64,000 nt of DNA from Puccinia triticina (Eukaryota; Basidiomycota; Pucciniomycetes; Pucciniales; Pucciniaceae): the NCBI RefSeq assembly GCF_026914185.1, contig NC_070575.1, positions 868,001 to 932,000 on the forward strand. The letters run 5' to 3'. Positions 34,163-46,379 of the stretch are shown here, one piece after another (the first letter of the stretch is position 1; every line of letters begins with the position of its first letter). The notes under the pieces were generated by a model. It saw nothing but the letters and a program-made list of their open reading frames with translations, had not been told where the DNA came from and ran no database searches. The position numbers and the translations under genes were made by a program.

Positions 34163-37139
34163 TCTTTTTTCTGGTTAGAATATTTTTGGATATTGCTTTG
34201 AGAAGGTGTGAAGTGTGAGGGATGATGGGCCTTGAGGAGTCCGTGGGGTGATGATTCAGGCCGCTGGAAGCGCTAATGTCCGCTTCCCACTGGTATATAG
34301 CAGAGCCTTGCCAGATCTTCAGTGATGAACTTGGGTAGCGAGGTGGGCAGAAAATCCAGGAATGGTGACTGCTCTATGGAACCCGAAGTCCATGACACCT
34401 CAGCGGTACGTTGGCAGACGTTGGCACGTTCGTTAACAATTGTCCATCATCCATCCACTCACAAGTGATATGGTAATACAACCATAAACAGTTGTGCCGA
34501 ACCTTTTCCCGCAGTCATGACTCGCGACTCACCGCACGGAGATATACCATAACACGGGTGATTTAAGCTGTGTGTCGGGTGACCCCCGACCCTTTATGAA
34601 GAAATGTGTCCGGACTTCGAAGTGCCAAATTGGTACATAGCAGTGGCAGTATTTATCAAACTCATCATGGCATTGGTGCTATGCATTTCTTTATTACCTT
34701 TCCTGGAGCAAGCTTTCAAAGTAAAATTTCCTCTCATCCCAGTTGAACGACAACCCACATGAATCAGACAGGATATTCCTCACTAGTTCACCAGGGGCTG
34801 CTATGAATGTGTCTGGTACGTCCACTTGCAGGTGTGTGTACATTATTTTCTTCGACATTCCCGTTTCCTGATGATGAGCTGTTCAATTCATTAGGATGTA
34901 GAAAGAAGACACCCATCCTATCGTGATATACTTGTGCATTTTTCCTTTCGTCATTCAACTTCAAGGGCCGGCAAGCCCAAACGTATCACTTACCGGCCCA
35001 TAACAAATGTTGCTTTGAACGCCTTGACCCGAAATTGAATGATTTATGGCCCTGATGCCGTGACTCCAGCTTCTTCCCTTCCGGACCCCAGTAGCTCAGC
35101 CGCATCCATGGTTGGCATTAAAGATGAGAAAAACAAAAACATAATAAGATCTGGAACACTACTCTAGGTAACGCTGGGTACGAGTCTGACATGTCTTCAT
35201 GAGAAAAATCAGAAGGGCCTGTGTTCGACAGCTTCTGTTCAGGGAGAAGTAAACAAAGGAAAGACAACGTCTTAAGATAACTTCCTTCTAAACTTGTGAT
35301 AAGCTTTCGCGGATCAACGTACAGACACGCACTATTACTCTACCTTTCGACAGAATTGATTTAGTTCTCAAGTTGGAGAAACCGACAGGTTCAATTGCAA
35401 TGGTGATATACGGAAATATGAAAACCGTGTGTAGCGACAAAGAAAAAGGAAAGAGGGGAACATGCTTTGAGACTTCCTGCATGCAATGGGAAAAATTTGT
35501 GTGTAAGCTTGCCGATAATGCAGACAGATAAGACAATTGTTGCTAATTAATACGCTTTCTGAAGTGTGGTACTGGTGGTATTGCTTTGCTTACCTGTGGA
35601 TTGATGTTTCTACTCCGTTCTAACAATCATCATCATGGTGATGGTGATGTCCGCCACAGCTTGAACAAACTACCGGTTGGTAGACCGGTTGGTAGACCGG
35701 TTGGTAGACAGGGCCAGGGGCAACAGCATCTGATCAAAGTGAATGTTTCAGTTCAAGTTGAACTTGATCTCGTCAAGCAAATGGTTAAAAAGACGCTCAC
35801 AGGCTGGACCGCAATCATGATGATGTCTTTTAGCAAGCGGCAGACGACTAGTACTTTCATCAACTTGACAATAGGGCATAATAAATGGCAAGTGACGTCA
35901 AAAACCCTCCCAAAGGGGGTGAGGAGGTGTTCCTAATCCTATTCAAAATCGTAAATCACGGATAACGGTGACTCACTATTCATTTCAGTAGACAATGTCG
36001 CTTCCGGCACCTTTTCAATTTCTTCCATTGTACCTCCTCCATAAGAAACTCTCATACATTCGGTGGAACTCAAAAGAAAGGCTGTTGCCAACCAGGAAAA
36101 CACTTTCATCATTGTCAATATTTCCTTGTGGCTTTATACGGAGGGATCAAAGATTTCTGGTCAATAAACTCATTAAATGCACACAAATGAGAGAGAGCAT
36201 ACCTGGAATAATAATCTCTTCAGTAATATATGTAACTGCTAATCGACCTCATATGAGTAGGAGAATTTTTGGACTCCAAGTGTAAAGCAAGGTGGGATTA
36301 TATTATGATCGTATATCTAAAGGAAGGGAGACTTGCAAGTTACAATCACATGGTTTTTAAATCATTTCAATGATGGTCCCTCAAACATATAGAGTTACCG
36401 GAGCTCTTGATTCATCAGCAGTAAAGCCTACCAAAACTATCTGTCAAGTCAAAGCAGTAAAACACAGTCAAACCTCAAACGTGCCAGGAAAAGGCCAAGC
36501 AAAGTCAAGGATCTAGGATTTGATGCGGGGCAAGAAGCTGCGGATGGCTGTACCCTTTTTTCCTATTTTATGGTGATTGATACAAACTTCAATGCTAAGA
36601 GCTGTCACTTTTACCGTAGAAATCAGAGTTTCACAAATGCGGGGCGGACAGCTTTGAGGCAGTGCAAGCAACCTTCCAGTTCAAGGCGCAAATTTTGTCA
36701 GTTTGTTGGTGAAGGGATGCATAGGTGATGAAGCCCTGAACCTGATGGAGGGGGCATACCAACTTCTCTCACTGAGAAGAGTGGCAACCTCATAGACAGG
36801 CTAGCCTAGGCTAACCCAGGTTAATCTTCAAGACACACATGAGGTATGGCTTGAGTTATTGGGAAGCAAATCTTCTGCCATTGCAGCGCACGGCCTGGCA
36901 GGCACCATGTTGATATGCTCATATATGGACCTTATGCTTCTACTATGGTCTGGCTCTTGGTGTTGTATTTAGTCTGTGCTGTCTCCAATCCTGAAGCTTT
37001 TCCCTCACTGAATACAAACCACCTTACTCTGTTTCTGTTCCACCTGTCACAAGACAGTCCAGTGTCTTCAGTCCTTTGACCCCTTTCTCCCTTGTGAAGC
37101 TTCAGAAAGATCAGGAAATAGCTGTGAGGGGAAATGACA
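34163..37139. other. Spacer with possible unassigned minus-strand exons
   Basis: On the minus strand, three pieces look coding. One (about 35250-35160) follows an acceptor CTGAACAG and reads KLSNTGPSDFSHEDMSD. One (about 34955-34840) reads LNDERKNAQVYHDRMGVFFL. One (about 34835-34705), in another phase, reads DVPDTFIAAPGELVRNILSD and then a stop. The last two would need a one-base shift to join. This may be the 3' end of a small or broken gene of unknown family. Elsewhere (35580-37139) no gene was recognised. Bases 35672-35706 hold three copies of GGTAGACCGGTT. Confidence 0.3.
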
Positions 37140-37147
37140 ATTGGTAC

Positions 37148-40100
37148 TAGAGATGGCCCCGACGAACCCGTTGCGGGTATCCGCTATCCGCTCAGCCTGG
37201 CGGATACCCGCCAGCGGATGCGGATTTCTGAGATCCTGGGAGAATCTGGCGGATACCCGGGTAGCGGAACAGGTATCCGCTCATCCTACAGTCTATGTGA
37301 GCCGCACGCAGCTGCGCAGCTCTGAACCGGCTTTCCTGCCCTTGGCCCCCCACCCCCGGGGGTCGCCCAATATCCTGCGTCTCTCAATTCCCGACCGGAA
37401 ATCTGCCAACACCACATATCCACATATCCCCCAGCAGCCACATCATGAACCGCCGTAAGAGGCTCCGCCAACAACGCTCCAAAGACAAAACTCAAAGGCC
37501 AGCCGTGGAATCAAACAATGAACCGGATGAAGACAACTCAACCCCAAGTCCTACACCTGCGGGAACCGATATGACCGATGAGCAGCGTCTTGGTCAGTTT
37601 GAATAACAACTTCTCTTTTTTCTTTTTTTAGTACATATTTGTTTTCTTACCAAAAAACCTCTCTGAATTTAGAACATGCAAAGAGACTTGCACGTAATCA
37701 AGTCAGTTCAGCATATTCTGCTTATCATCCACCAGAGCTTTCTGATCAGGTCAATAAATTCTGCCGTTGTATGATTGCTTGGAAATGCAAGACGTAAGTG
37801 TTTTATGATTTAATTTATGCAAAGTAACAATAGCTAAAGCGATCAATCTCAGGTGTGGTAAAGCTATCAATCGACCCGCGTACGAATCCTCATGCAGTAA
37901 TCTCCTCGCTCATGCCGGCCGATGTTTGAGGAAGCAGCAAATACCCTCACAGAACAAGACCCTTGCAGAGGTTGGGGTTTCCGGCACTGGAGAAATTGAC
38001 TCGCAGGAGGCAGGTCTTTTTTTGGTTCAATTTTTCTCACTGATCTGACCTTTTATCTCTCCTTAGGTGTTACAACGATGTGCTATTTGGTGTGCCGAGG
38101 GGGCAAACCCATTTTCAGCTTTGGAAGAACCCAGCTTCAAGAAAATCCTTCATCCGACGATCCTCAAGCATCTCCCAAATCGAAAGATGGTTTCACAGGC
38201 CATTCACATGTTGTACTTGTGCGTTCAGGAGGAATTACGCCTTGAATTAGAGGTATACCTGTTTCTTTTTCATAGCTATTTAGTTGGATAGGATAAAACA
38301 ACTGATTGCGATCCCTGTTTTTTAATATTCAGATTCACGAAGGAGCACTGTACTTGGGGGTGGATGCGTGGCAGACTCCGAATGGATTTGACATCATCGG
38401 AGCGGTGATATACCGTCTTTCAGACGATGGCGCAGGTAAAGTTGGATTGGATGCAATGCCCCTTGACTTTGTTCAGCTTAAAGAACAACATACAGGCAAG
38501 AATATGGCTCGCATGGTAGAGTTTATTGTTGACAAGTTTGGCTTGAAAAACCGGGTACAAGCCTCTTTTTCCCTTTTGTCTGACGTATCTCTTTCATTTC
38601 GTCTTCTAACTCCACCCTTTTGATCTTATTAGATCTGTGGTATTGTTTCCGACAACGCGGCAAACAAGGGTACAATGATCGGCGAGCTGGCAAAACTCAA
38701 CTGGAAGCGCTTCACAGGCGAGGCACAGTGGATACGGTGCTTTGCACATATCCTGAACCTTATTGTCAAAGCCATCCTGCAACCGTTTTCGCGTTTAAAA
38801 AAATCCATTCCCGGTGCTTCCGAGTTGGATGATTCAGATGAAGAGCACGAGGCACATGATCTTATTGAAAGGTAAGTGTTTCACTGGCACGAAGTGCCTT
38901 CCAGACCACAAATCAGCTTATCCAATGATTGTTTGCGTGAATTTGTGTGTCTGCAGCTTTGGCGACGATGAGAGTGATTCAAATGAAGAGGAGGAGGAAA
39001 ACAACATTGCGGCACAAGATGGTGATTTAGCAGAAGAGGACAAACTGACTTTGGATGATCTCAAAGACATCGAGGAGGAAGACGACGAAGATGCATATAC
39101 TTCTCAAATGTGTCGTCAATCGCTTGCAAAGGTCAGCTCAATTTTTTCACTTGCACAACATTCCTCCCTTGATCTTGTTTCAATGTTGCCTAACAACATA
39201 ATTTTCTATTTCTATCAAGTTTCGTGTGATTGCAACAAAACTGAAGAAATCACCTAATTCTAAGGCCAAGTTCATCACCATTTGCCAAGAAAAACAATGC
39301 GAGAAACCGCACAACATCGAACGCAACGTCCCAACTCGATGGAACTCAACATACATTCAACTTAAGAGCATCATCAGATGCGAAGAGGCAATGTAAGTAT
39401 TTGCTTCATAATTTTTTTCAAGGCAAAAAATCCTGATCTAATGTTTGTGACAGATTCGCGTGGCAACGCGATAAGGAGTTTGGAACCCTCCGCAATGTGC
39501 ATTTAAATCAGGAGGACTTTGACTTGGCGGCTGACCTAGTACAGTTTCTCAAGCCGTTTTACGAGCCGACCCTTCAAGTTTCAGTAGGCTCCTTGGCTTG
39601 TTTTTTGGACGTCGTGGTGATGATCAATCAAGTCACTGCAGGTCTTTCCGCAGTTATCGCGAATGAGGATGGAAATTACCCTCCCGCTTTACGCAATGCA
39701 TGTCGTGCGGGGCTTGGGTTGACCAACAAGTATTATTCACTAACTGATTGTTCTCCTATTTACCGAATAGCAATGGGTGTGTTTTTTTGCCAATCAAATC
39801 TAATGTTTCAGCAAATCATGTTTTGAACTAATCACAACCTTTTATCTGAAATCCCAGTCCTCCATCCGTCTTTTAAAGACGAATATTTTAAGCTGGCCAA
39901 ATGGCCTCGGGAGTGGATCGACGAGGCGATCGAACTGGCTCGCGAGATGTACAATACGTGGTACAAGCCTACAGGTTCAGTTTCAGCCCCAAAACCACCA
40001 AAAAAAGTGGCGGCGAAGGTAAGTATAAGCCTCATGTTATGTTCACGGACAAAGTTTACTGATTTAATCTCCCTCCAGCCAACTGGTGTTTTGGCAGGGT

Positions 40101-40797
40101 TAGGCGCGGCGGCTGTTGCCAGATCGGCCGAATCGTCAACAGACCTGTTGGATATTTGGCTCTCAGGCGGCCTGTTTTTGGATGACGGGGCACCGGTAAA
40201 CGGTCTTGCATGGTGGAGCGAGCAGAAGAGGAACGGCAATACTCACAATGGCCTCTTACAGATGGCCCTGGATGTCATGTGCTGCCCAGGTGAGATTGCA
40301 ATCAATCATTATAGAAACTGCTTGCTTGCTGATTGATCATTTCTTATGTAGCAACCACGGTCGATGTGGAGCGTACGTTCAGCTTCGGACGAGACTATGT
40401 TTCCGTCAGGAGACACAACCTCCATCCGAAATCAGTAAGTAGAGGTATGGCCTTGTCGTTCTATTCAAAGAACGACAAGATCAAACCTCTTGCTCTCCAC
40501 GAATACCTCAAAAAGCGCAAGAATATATCAAAGACCAATGCTAAAAACAAGCGCGAGGCCAATGCTAAAAACAAGCGCGCTGTTGTACAGGATGTGGTGA
40601 CAGTCGAGTGATCAGCTGTCACCACATGTCAATTATGTAATACATGTTTGTTTCTTCTCTGAAATGCTTTTTGAGGGTCGGGTATCCGCTCACACACGGA
40701 GGCATCCGCCCGCGGATGCGGATGCCAGGAATGGGCAAAAAACATCCTTGGATACCCGAACACGAGCGGGTATCCGGATTCAAAACGGCCATCTCTA
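37148..40797 (+). mobile_element. Complete hAT transposon, 3650 bp
   Basis: The ends TAGAGATGGCC and GGCCATCTCTA are inverted terminal repeats, with a perfect 8-bp target duplication ATTGGTAC (37140-37147 and 40798-40805), the defining size for hAT. Subterminal regions at both ends carry several copies of GCGGGTATCCG and GCGGATAC-like words in both orientations, the usual arrangement of hAT transposase-binding sites. It contains one intact transposase gene. No disabling change was seen, so it may be autonomous and recent. Confidence 0.93.
37445..40611 (+). CDS. hAT transposase, 791 aa, 12 exons, apparently intact
   Basis: Exons are 37445-37592, 37673-37793, 37853-38009, 38067-38252, 38333-38554, 38633-38871, 38957-39131, 39220-39392, 39454-39776, 39858-40018, 40079-40289 and 40352-40611, summing to 2376 bases with no stop. 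Near residues 85-115 a BED-like zinc finger is visible (CKTCGK ... HAGRC). The RNase H-like core follows, with ALYLGVDAWQTPNG, then CGIVSDNAANKG and an RCFAHILNLIVK motif, each containing the expected acidic or Cys/His signature. An acidic insert follows, then NVPTRWNSTY and a C-terminal hAT dimerisation domain (CPATTVDVERTFSFGRD). The tail is Lys/Asn-rich. All introns are GT-AG except the third, which reads GAG|GCAGGT, a GC-AG intron; without it a frameshift would be needed. It catalyses cut-and-paste movement in the nucleus. Confidence 0.92.
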
Positions 40798-40805
40798 ATT
40801 GGTAC

Positions 40806-41817
40806 AAGCCAGGTATATAAACCCAGGCTGAGCAAAAATAGATTGAGAATTGATCCTGTGGTGTTGAACTTGAAATTTCAGGACCAGTTGGTACAGAAGC
40901 TTCTCCATTGGGCTCCTACCTTCCAGATATTCTCAATGGATCTTATTAAGATCATTTAATATTTTCATGTTGGTTGCCAAAATGTTTGGATCAGAGGTCT
41001 GGAGTTTCAGTATAATCTGAGCAGGCTCAAGGTTTGATATCCAAAATTTTCAAACCTCCACAATGTGCTCAGGGACCAGAAGTAAGTATGCAGAGTAGGT
41101 CTTATGGTATTTTTGGGTTACACTATAGCTGTAGAGCATAAAGTGGAAGGAAACCGGTTGTGATGGCATAATTCAGTGCAGGTCTCAAGTTCTACGTGGA
41201 GAAATCAGGAAAGCAGTACTACAGAGAGTGGGGATTGCTGTAATCTGGAGGCAAGGAGACTCACATGACACAATGGTGCAGAGTGCAGTATGAGCTCCTA
41301 TGGTTTCAGAACGTAGGCAGTGCGGTGAGGGTAAAGTGCTATAGAGCTGCCCCTGTGGCGGTCCATGATATCTTGAGCTGAAAAAGGATCAAAACAATGA
41401 TAGCGTAGGTGGGGGGTATTTGTTTGAGATGAAAGAGGGAGTGGATACCCTTGGTGAAGGTGTAGGAATGAGAATCAAAGGAATAAGGTCCAACAAAAAA
41501 TGTAAGAGAGGCAGAGAAGGGACAAACAACATTCAAACTATGAAGATTATGGGATCAGAGGTCCAAGATGCAGAAAGGAATCAGGGAATAGGCTCCAGGA
41601 TTGGCAGAAATAAGGATGAATCAGGATCACTACCAACGTGGATGAATTTGGGAAGGCATGTATTGATCAATATGGCATTTATTAATTTTTTTAGTATTCC
41701 TCTTTATTATTTTTCTATCCTTCAAAACATCACTACCCTTGTATTTCCTCTCTCTCTTTCATTTCACCATTTTCCTCTGTCTTATATTTTGACCGCAGGG
41801 ATAATTTCATTTTTTTT
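40806..41817. other. Spacer without recognised genes
   Basis: A plus-strand open frame (41420-41980) runs into the fold-back element and has low-complexity hydrophobic content. It is not called. Nothing else was seen. Confidence 0.45.
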
Positions 41818-43212
41818 CGGACTTACTTCGCGCACTGCGAGAAACTCTTCGCGCACTGTGGGGGTCGTCGTCTCGACGTCCCGCCCCCAGTGCGCGCTTT
41901 CGCCACGGCTCTTCGCGCACTGTGCATTCCCCCGAAAAAATGGCTTGCATTTCTTGAGATATTTTTTGATGAATCAATAGAATGACTTTTTATGATCCCC
42001 CTCAAAAATAATCAAGTCATTTAGGGGTCTCCTTGAGCCTAGAGAAAATTGACATGAAAAAATCATATTTTAACGCGGCAGGGACCTGTAATATCACTTC
42101 CTGTGCCCCAGTAGCCCCAAAAATTTCACAGTATCATGGTACATGTGAAAATTCATGACCTGATAATTTTCAGAATTTTCACCAGCTTTCCTGTAGCCCA
42201 AATAGGTATTGCGTTTATTATTTTGCGTATATGTATAACTTTTTTGTTACACACACCAAAGGCACAAAATTTTGAGAGCACAGAGAAATATGCTTCAAAT
42301 TAATTCCCTGAAATTCCTAGTAATAGTGTGTCATTATAAAATGAGATATAAGGGGTGCGCAGCAGGCTTAGTAGGAAAATTACTGCTAACTGTATAGCTT
42401 TTTTGTTACACACCCAAACAGTCCCAAAATTTCAGAAATGTTTTCATTGTGGATATTCTCCGCGCCATAAATTTCTTGGCAATAGTGTGTCATGATAACA
42501 TGAGATATAAGGGGTGCGCGGAGGGCTTAGTAGGAAAATGGCTGCTACATGTATAGATTTTTTTACACGCTGAAACAGTCTGAAATTTTCAGGAATGTTT
42601 CAATTTTGCATATTCTCCGCGCCATAAAGCTCTTAGCAATAGTGTGTCATTAAAACATGAGATAAGTTAGCAGTCATTTTCCAACTAAGCCCGCCGCACT
42701 ACATCTCATGTTATCATGACACACTATTGCCAAGAAATTTGTTGCGCGGAGAATATCCACAATGAAAACATTTCTGAAATTTTGGGACTGTTTGAGTGTG
42801 TAACAAAAAAGCTATACAGTTAGCAGTAATTTTCCTACTAAGCCTGCCGCGCACCCCTTATATCTCTAGGAAAAATTCTGAAAATTATCAGGTCATGAAT
42901 TTGCACATGTGCCATGATACTGTGAAATTTTTGGGGCTACTGGGGCACAGGAAGTGATATTACAGGTCCCTACCGCGTTAAAATATGATTTTTTCATGTC
43001 AATTTTCTCTAGGCTCAAGGAGACCCCTAAATGACTTGAGTATTTTTTAGGGGGATCATAAAAAGCCATTCTATTGATTCGTCAAAAAATATCTCAAGAA
43101 ATGCAAGCCGTTTTTTCGGCGGAAAATGCAGTGCGCGAAGAGCTGTGGCAGAAGCGCGCACTGGGGGCTGGACGTCGAGACAACGACCCCCACAGTGCGC
43201 GAAGTAAGTCCG
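41818..43212. mobile_element. 1395-bp fold-back element with very long inverted arms
   Basis: The ends CGGACTTACTTCGCGCACTG and the inverse are followed by arms that remain inverted copies for several hundred bases: both carry GCGCGAAG motifs, TCAAGAAATGCAAGCC, the CTCAAGGAGACCCCTAAATG block and the GGGACCTGTAATATCACTTC block. In the middle, GTGTGTCATTATAAAATGAG-like units repeat in both orientations. Both flanks are runs of T, so the target duplication cannot be measured. No coding capacity is present. Confidence 0.8.
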
Positions 43213-43352
43213 TTTTTTTTTTGCCTGATCAAATTGGAAGATTTTTTTAAAAACTGTGATGAATTTTGCCTGGAAAAGATTTTGAATTTCAAGTCTGATG
43301 AGTTGGCCTTGTGGCAACAATGGGCCACTACGCTACAGGCCAATATCTGTTA
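43213..43352. other. Short spacer between two elements
   Basis: Nothing was recognised in these 140 bases. Confidence 0.5.
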
Positions 43353-43666
43353 GGGCCTGTACCATACAAAATTTGTTTTTTTGGTGCAGGTAAAATAGTT
43401 TTTTTTTTTGCGCTTTTCCGTTTTTTTGAAAAACACATTTCTGAAAAAACAGAATGTGAAAAACGTGTACCACAAACATCCCACCATGGCTCCAGGATAT
43501 CCACAATCAACCCCCATTGCATCGACATCATCGGAGATCCAGCTGACCAATACCCAATAAAAAGACCATGTGATCAGATGCAAGACTATGTATTCCCCTC
43601 AATGACAGGTCCGTTTGATCATCAAGAGCTCCCCTCAATGTCCTTTGGTTACTCCTCCAGATGGCC

Positions 43667-44262
43667 GAAATGAACCGGTCATCCAGGGAAGTGATTATTC
43701 CTCTTGATGACCGCAGGAGTAATCACTTCCCTTGATGACCGGTTTGTTACGGTCATTTGGAGGAGTGCATATAGGAGTACATCTTCCACTCGGTGACCAG
43801 TTCGTTCCGCAAACCGGTGGTCGAGAGGGTGTACTCATCAAGATGACCGGAACAAACTGGTCATCATATCTACCTCTAGATGACCGGTTTGTTCCGGCCA
43901 TCGGGAGGAGTGCATACTCCCTTGATGACCGGAACAAACTGGTCATTGAGTGGAAGATGTACTCCTCAAGATGACCGCAACGAACCGGTCATCTTGAGGA
44001 GTAGATACTCCTCTTGATGACCAGTTCTTTCCGGTCATCGAGGGAATATGCACTCCTCCAAATGACCGTAACGACCCGGTCATCAAGGGAAGGGTTCGTT
44101 CCGGTCATCGGGAGGAGTGCATACTTCCTTGATGACCGGAACGAACCGGTCATCTTGATCAGTACATCTTCCTCTTGATGACCGGCTCGTTCCGGTCATC
44201 TTGGGAAGTGCATACTCCTCTCAAGGACCGGAACAAGCCGGTCATCGAGAATTGGGCGAGTG
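43667..44262. repeat. Palindromic array GATGACCGG...CCGGTCATC
   Basis: About 20 units place GATGACCGGAACGAACCGGTCATC-type hairpins between spacers such as GAGGAGTGCATACTCC, which is itself palindromic. The core word GATGACCGG is shared with the array at 32320-32995, although the host elements differ. Confidence 0.85.
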
Positions 44263-44421
44263 ACTTTTGATGGCAGGTACGGACCGGGCATCAAGGAGGG
44301 AGTGTACTCCTATTAATAGCCGTCGTTCTCGAGTACGGACGACTTTATTGGGCTTGAATTTCTTGGATTGAGGCATCGGAGCAGGCGTTGTTGGCAGGTT
44401 GGGTTCCGATGTGGGTGGTGG

Positions 44422-46097
44422 CAAGGGTGAAACAGCTGCGCTGAAAACAGTGCAAAAAGCGGTCAGCGCAGCGTTTTTTGGGCCCACTGCGCTGAGCTGA
44501 CAATCAGCGGGTGGGGCGCTGCGCCAAGCGCTGATTGGTCTCACCGGAAAAAAATGTATATATTTAGCGCGCTAAATCAGCGGGCAATCAGCGGCAGGAC
44601 CGCTGCGCTGACGCTGTTTTCAGCGGAAAACCGCTGATATCAGCGGCTGCGCAGCGGTCTAAAACCGCTGATCCTAGTTGGTTAACCGCTGATATCGGCG
44701 ATTAAAAACCGCTGATCTAGGTACAACATTCTAAAAAAAACCAATGAAAAAAGTGACTTTTTATGGGGCTTTGGAGTTTTTTTTTTGGGGGGGGGGAGAA
44801 GATTGGGGAAAGATAATCAACAAAAAATCAAAAGTAGACTACTATTTATGGGGTTTCAAGGTTGTTGCGGCAGAAGATTCTTGATATTTTTTGAACTTGG
44901 GATTTTTCTGAGCAGCGTCAATAATTTGACAAAAGGAATTGATCAAACATTGTTGTCAAATTTTCAGTCAAAGAAAAAGGTGCGATGAAGAGAGGGACAA
45001 TCACAGAGGAGCTTGGATTGGACCAAGGAGCTAAAGATGTGGGTCAAGGGTGGAAATGCTCTGACTTGATGATTAATTTCAAATCATAGAGGCAGAATAT
45101 ATGTAGTCACAACTAGAGAGCCCCCTTGCAAGATCCAAAGGGGGCCTAGGAGACTAAAACAAACAAAACAGTAAAAGTGTACACTACAAATATTAGTAGC
45201 ATACACAGTGAACAGGATAATAAAACTAGCAGTATACTAGAGTGAAGACAGGACAATAAAACTAGCAGACTACTAGAGTGAAGGTAAAACTACCAAGACA
45301 GTAGAGTGAAATAAAACAACACAAGTTGAGTGATTAATAAACATTAAAACTACTTAAAATAAGCAGAGTGATAATGATTGACGATTTCGAGACTTGTGAG
45401 CGGAAGAGGAGCCTAGAATTCTGACAATTGTCAATATCAATATTAGTCAATTAGGAACTAAGGAGGAAAAAGAAAAGGAAGTTTGAGACTGACCTTCCAC
45501 CAAGCTAAGACACAACCCTTCTTGTCTATGGGAAAATCACCATTGGTGTAGCGCTCAATCTCGGTGTTGAGTTGGACTGCTTGGGAATTTTCCGGATAAA
45601 AATTAAACTTGTCCCCATCACTTTTGGACTCCGGATCGGGTGGGCGCTCCGAGCTGGTATGTTTCAAAGGTGGATTGGGTTCAACTTCAAGTGATTTCAG
45701 ATAAATTTCATGTTCTTCAAAGGTTTCTCAAATAAGCGCAGTGATCATTGATTGCACTGCGGAAAAATGTGTTGCGCCTCACTGACAGCGGCGCTTCCGC
45801 TGCGGCAGCCGTCAGCGCTTGCACAGCGGAAACAGCGCGCTGACAGCTGAAATAGCGGTCAGCGGCAATTCAGCGCAATTTCCGCTGCGCTGCGCTTTTT
45901 GTCAGCTTTAGCGCTCATTTATCCGCTGCGCTAACGCTGATCACCGGAAATTGTCAGCGGTATAACGCTGAAATCAGCGTCAGCGCAGCGGCCAGACCGC
46001 TGCGCTAACGCTGATTGGGCTGGAGAATCAGCGGTGGACCGCTGCGCTGCGCTAAAAGTGCCGCTGATGTCAGCGCAGCGCAGCGGTTTCACCCTTG
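44422..46097. mobile_element. 1676-bp hAT-like element, CAA(C/G) group, 7-bp duplication
   Basis: Ends CAAGGGTGAAAC and GTTTCACCCTTG are inverted. GTGGTGG lies on both sides (44415-44421 and 46098-46104); because the site is repetitive, 7 bp is the longest exact match. Both subterminal regions are packed with CAGCGCAGCG-like words. The interior carries a minus-strand fragment of a hAT C-terminal domain. Confidence 0.8.
45458..45667 (-). pseudogene. hAT transposase C-terminal fragment
   Basis: The peptide includes QLNTEIERYTNGDFP and GCVLAWWKV, resembling the dimerisation domain of hAT transposases (an E-x-E-x-Y stretch, then LxWWK) and ending at a GTCAGT donor. The catalytic core is missing from the element, so this is a remnant showing that the CAA(C/G) element derives from a hAT ancestor. 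Confidence 0.6.
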
Positions 46098-46379
46098 GTG
46101 GTGGGATGGTGTCCATTAGGACAACAGGGTTGATGAGATTGTCAATGGACTTGGGCATGCTGCTTGGATGTTGGTGCAGTGCAGAGAAGTGGAAAAATAG
46201 CTTCCAAAAAACAGGGTCAGACCTGTTTTTGAAAAGCACCCATTTTCGAGGAAAACTATTTTCCAGATATGTCAAAAAACAGGCGCTGTGGTACGTGTTT
46301 TTTGGTGAAAACAGTTTTTTTGCAAATAAATTAATTTCCAGGGGAAAAACTGTTTTTTTCCCGGCTATGGTACAGGCCC

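Larger units (their letters stand above)
43353..46379. mobile_element. 3027-bp Harbinger-type non-autonomous element
   Basis: Inverted ends GGGCCTGTACCATA and TATGGTACAGGCCC are flanked by TTA on both sides (43350-43352 and 46380-46382). Subterminal words (CGTGTACCACA on the left, TGTGGTACGTG on the right) extend the symmetry. The TTA duplication fits PIF/Harbinger. The interior holds a hairpin minisatellite (43667-44262) and a complete inserted CAAG element (44422-46097). No Harbinger transposase is present. Confidence 0.82.

Noticed and set aside
37131..37150. ATTGGTAC next to a terminal CA as a possible LTR end and primer-binding site
   Set aside because: The same 8 bases recur at 40798-40805 at the far end of the hAT element, so they are its target duplication. 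No matching LTR pair was found.
41420..41980. 186-codon plus-strand frame
   Set aside because: It crosses the boundary of the fold-back element at 41818, so it cannot be a single original gene, and shows no family resemblance.
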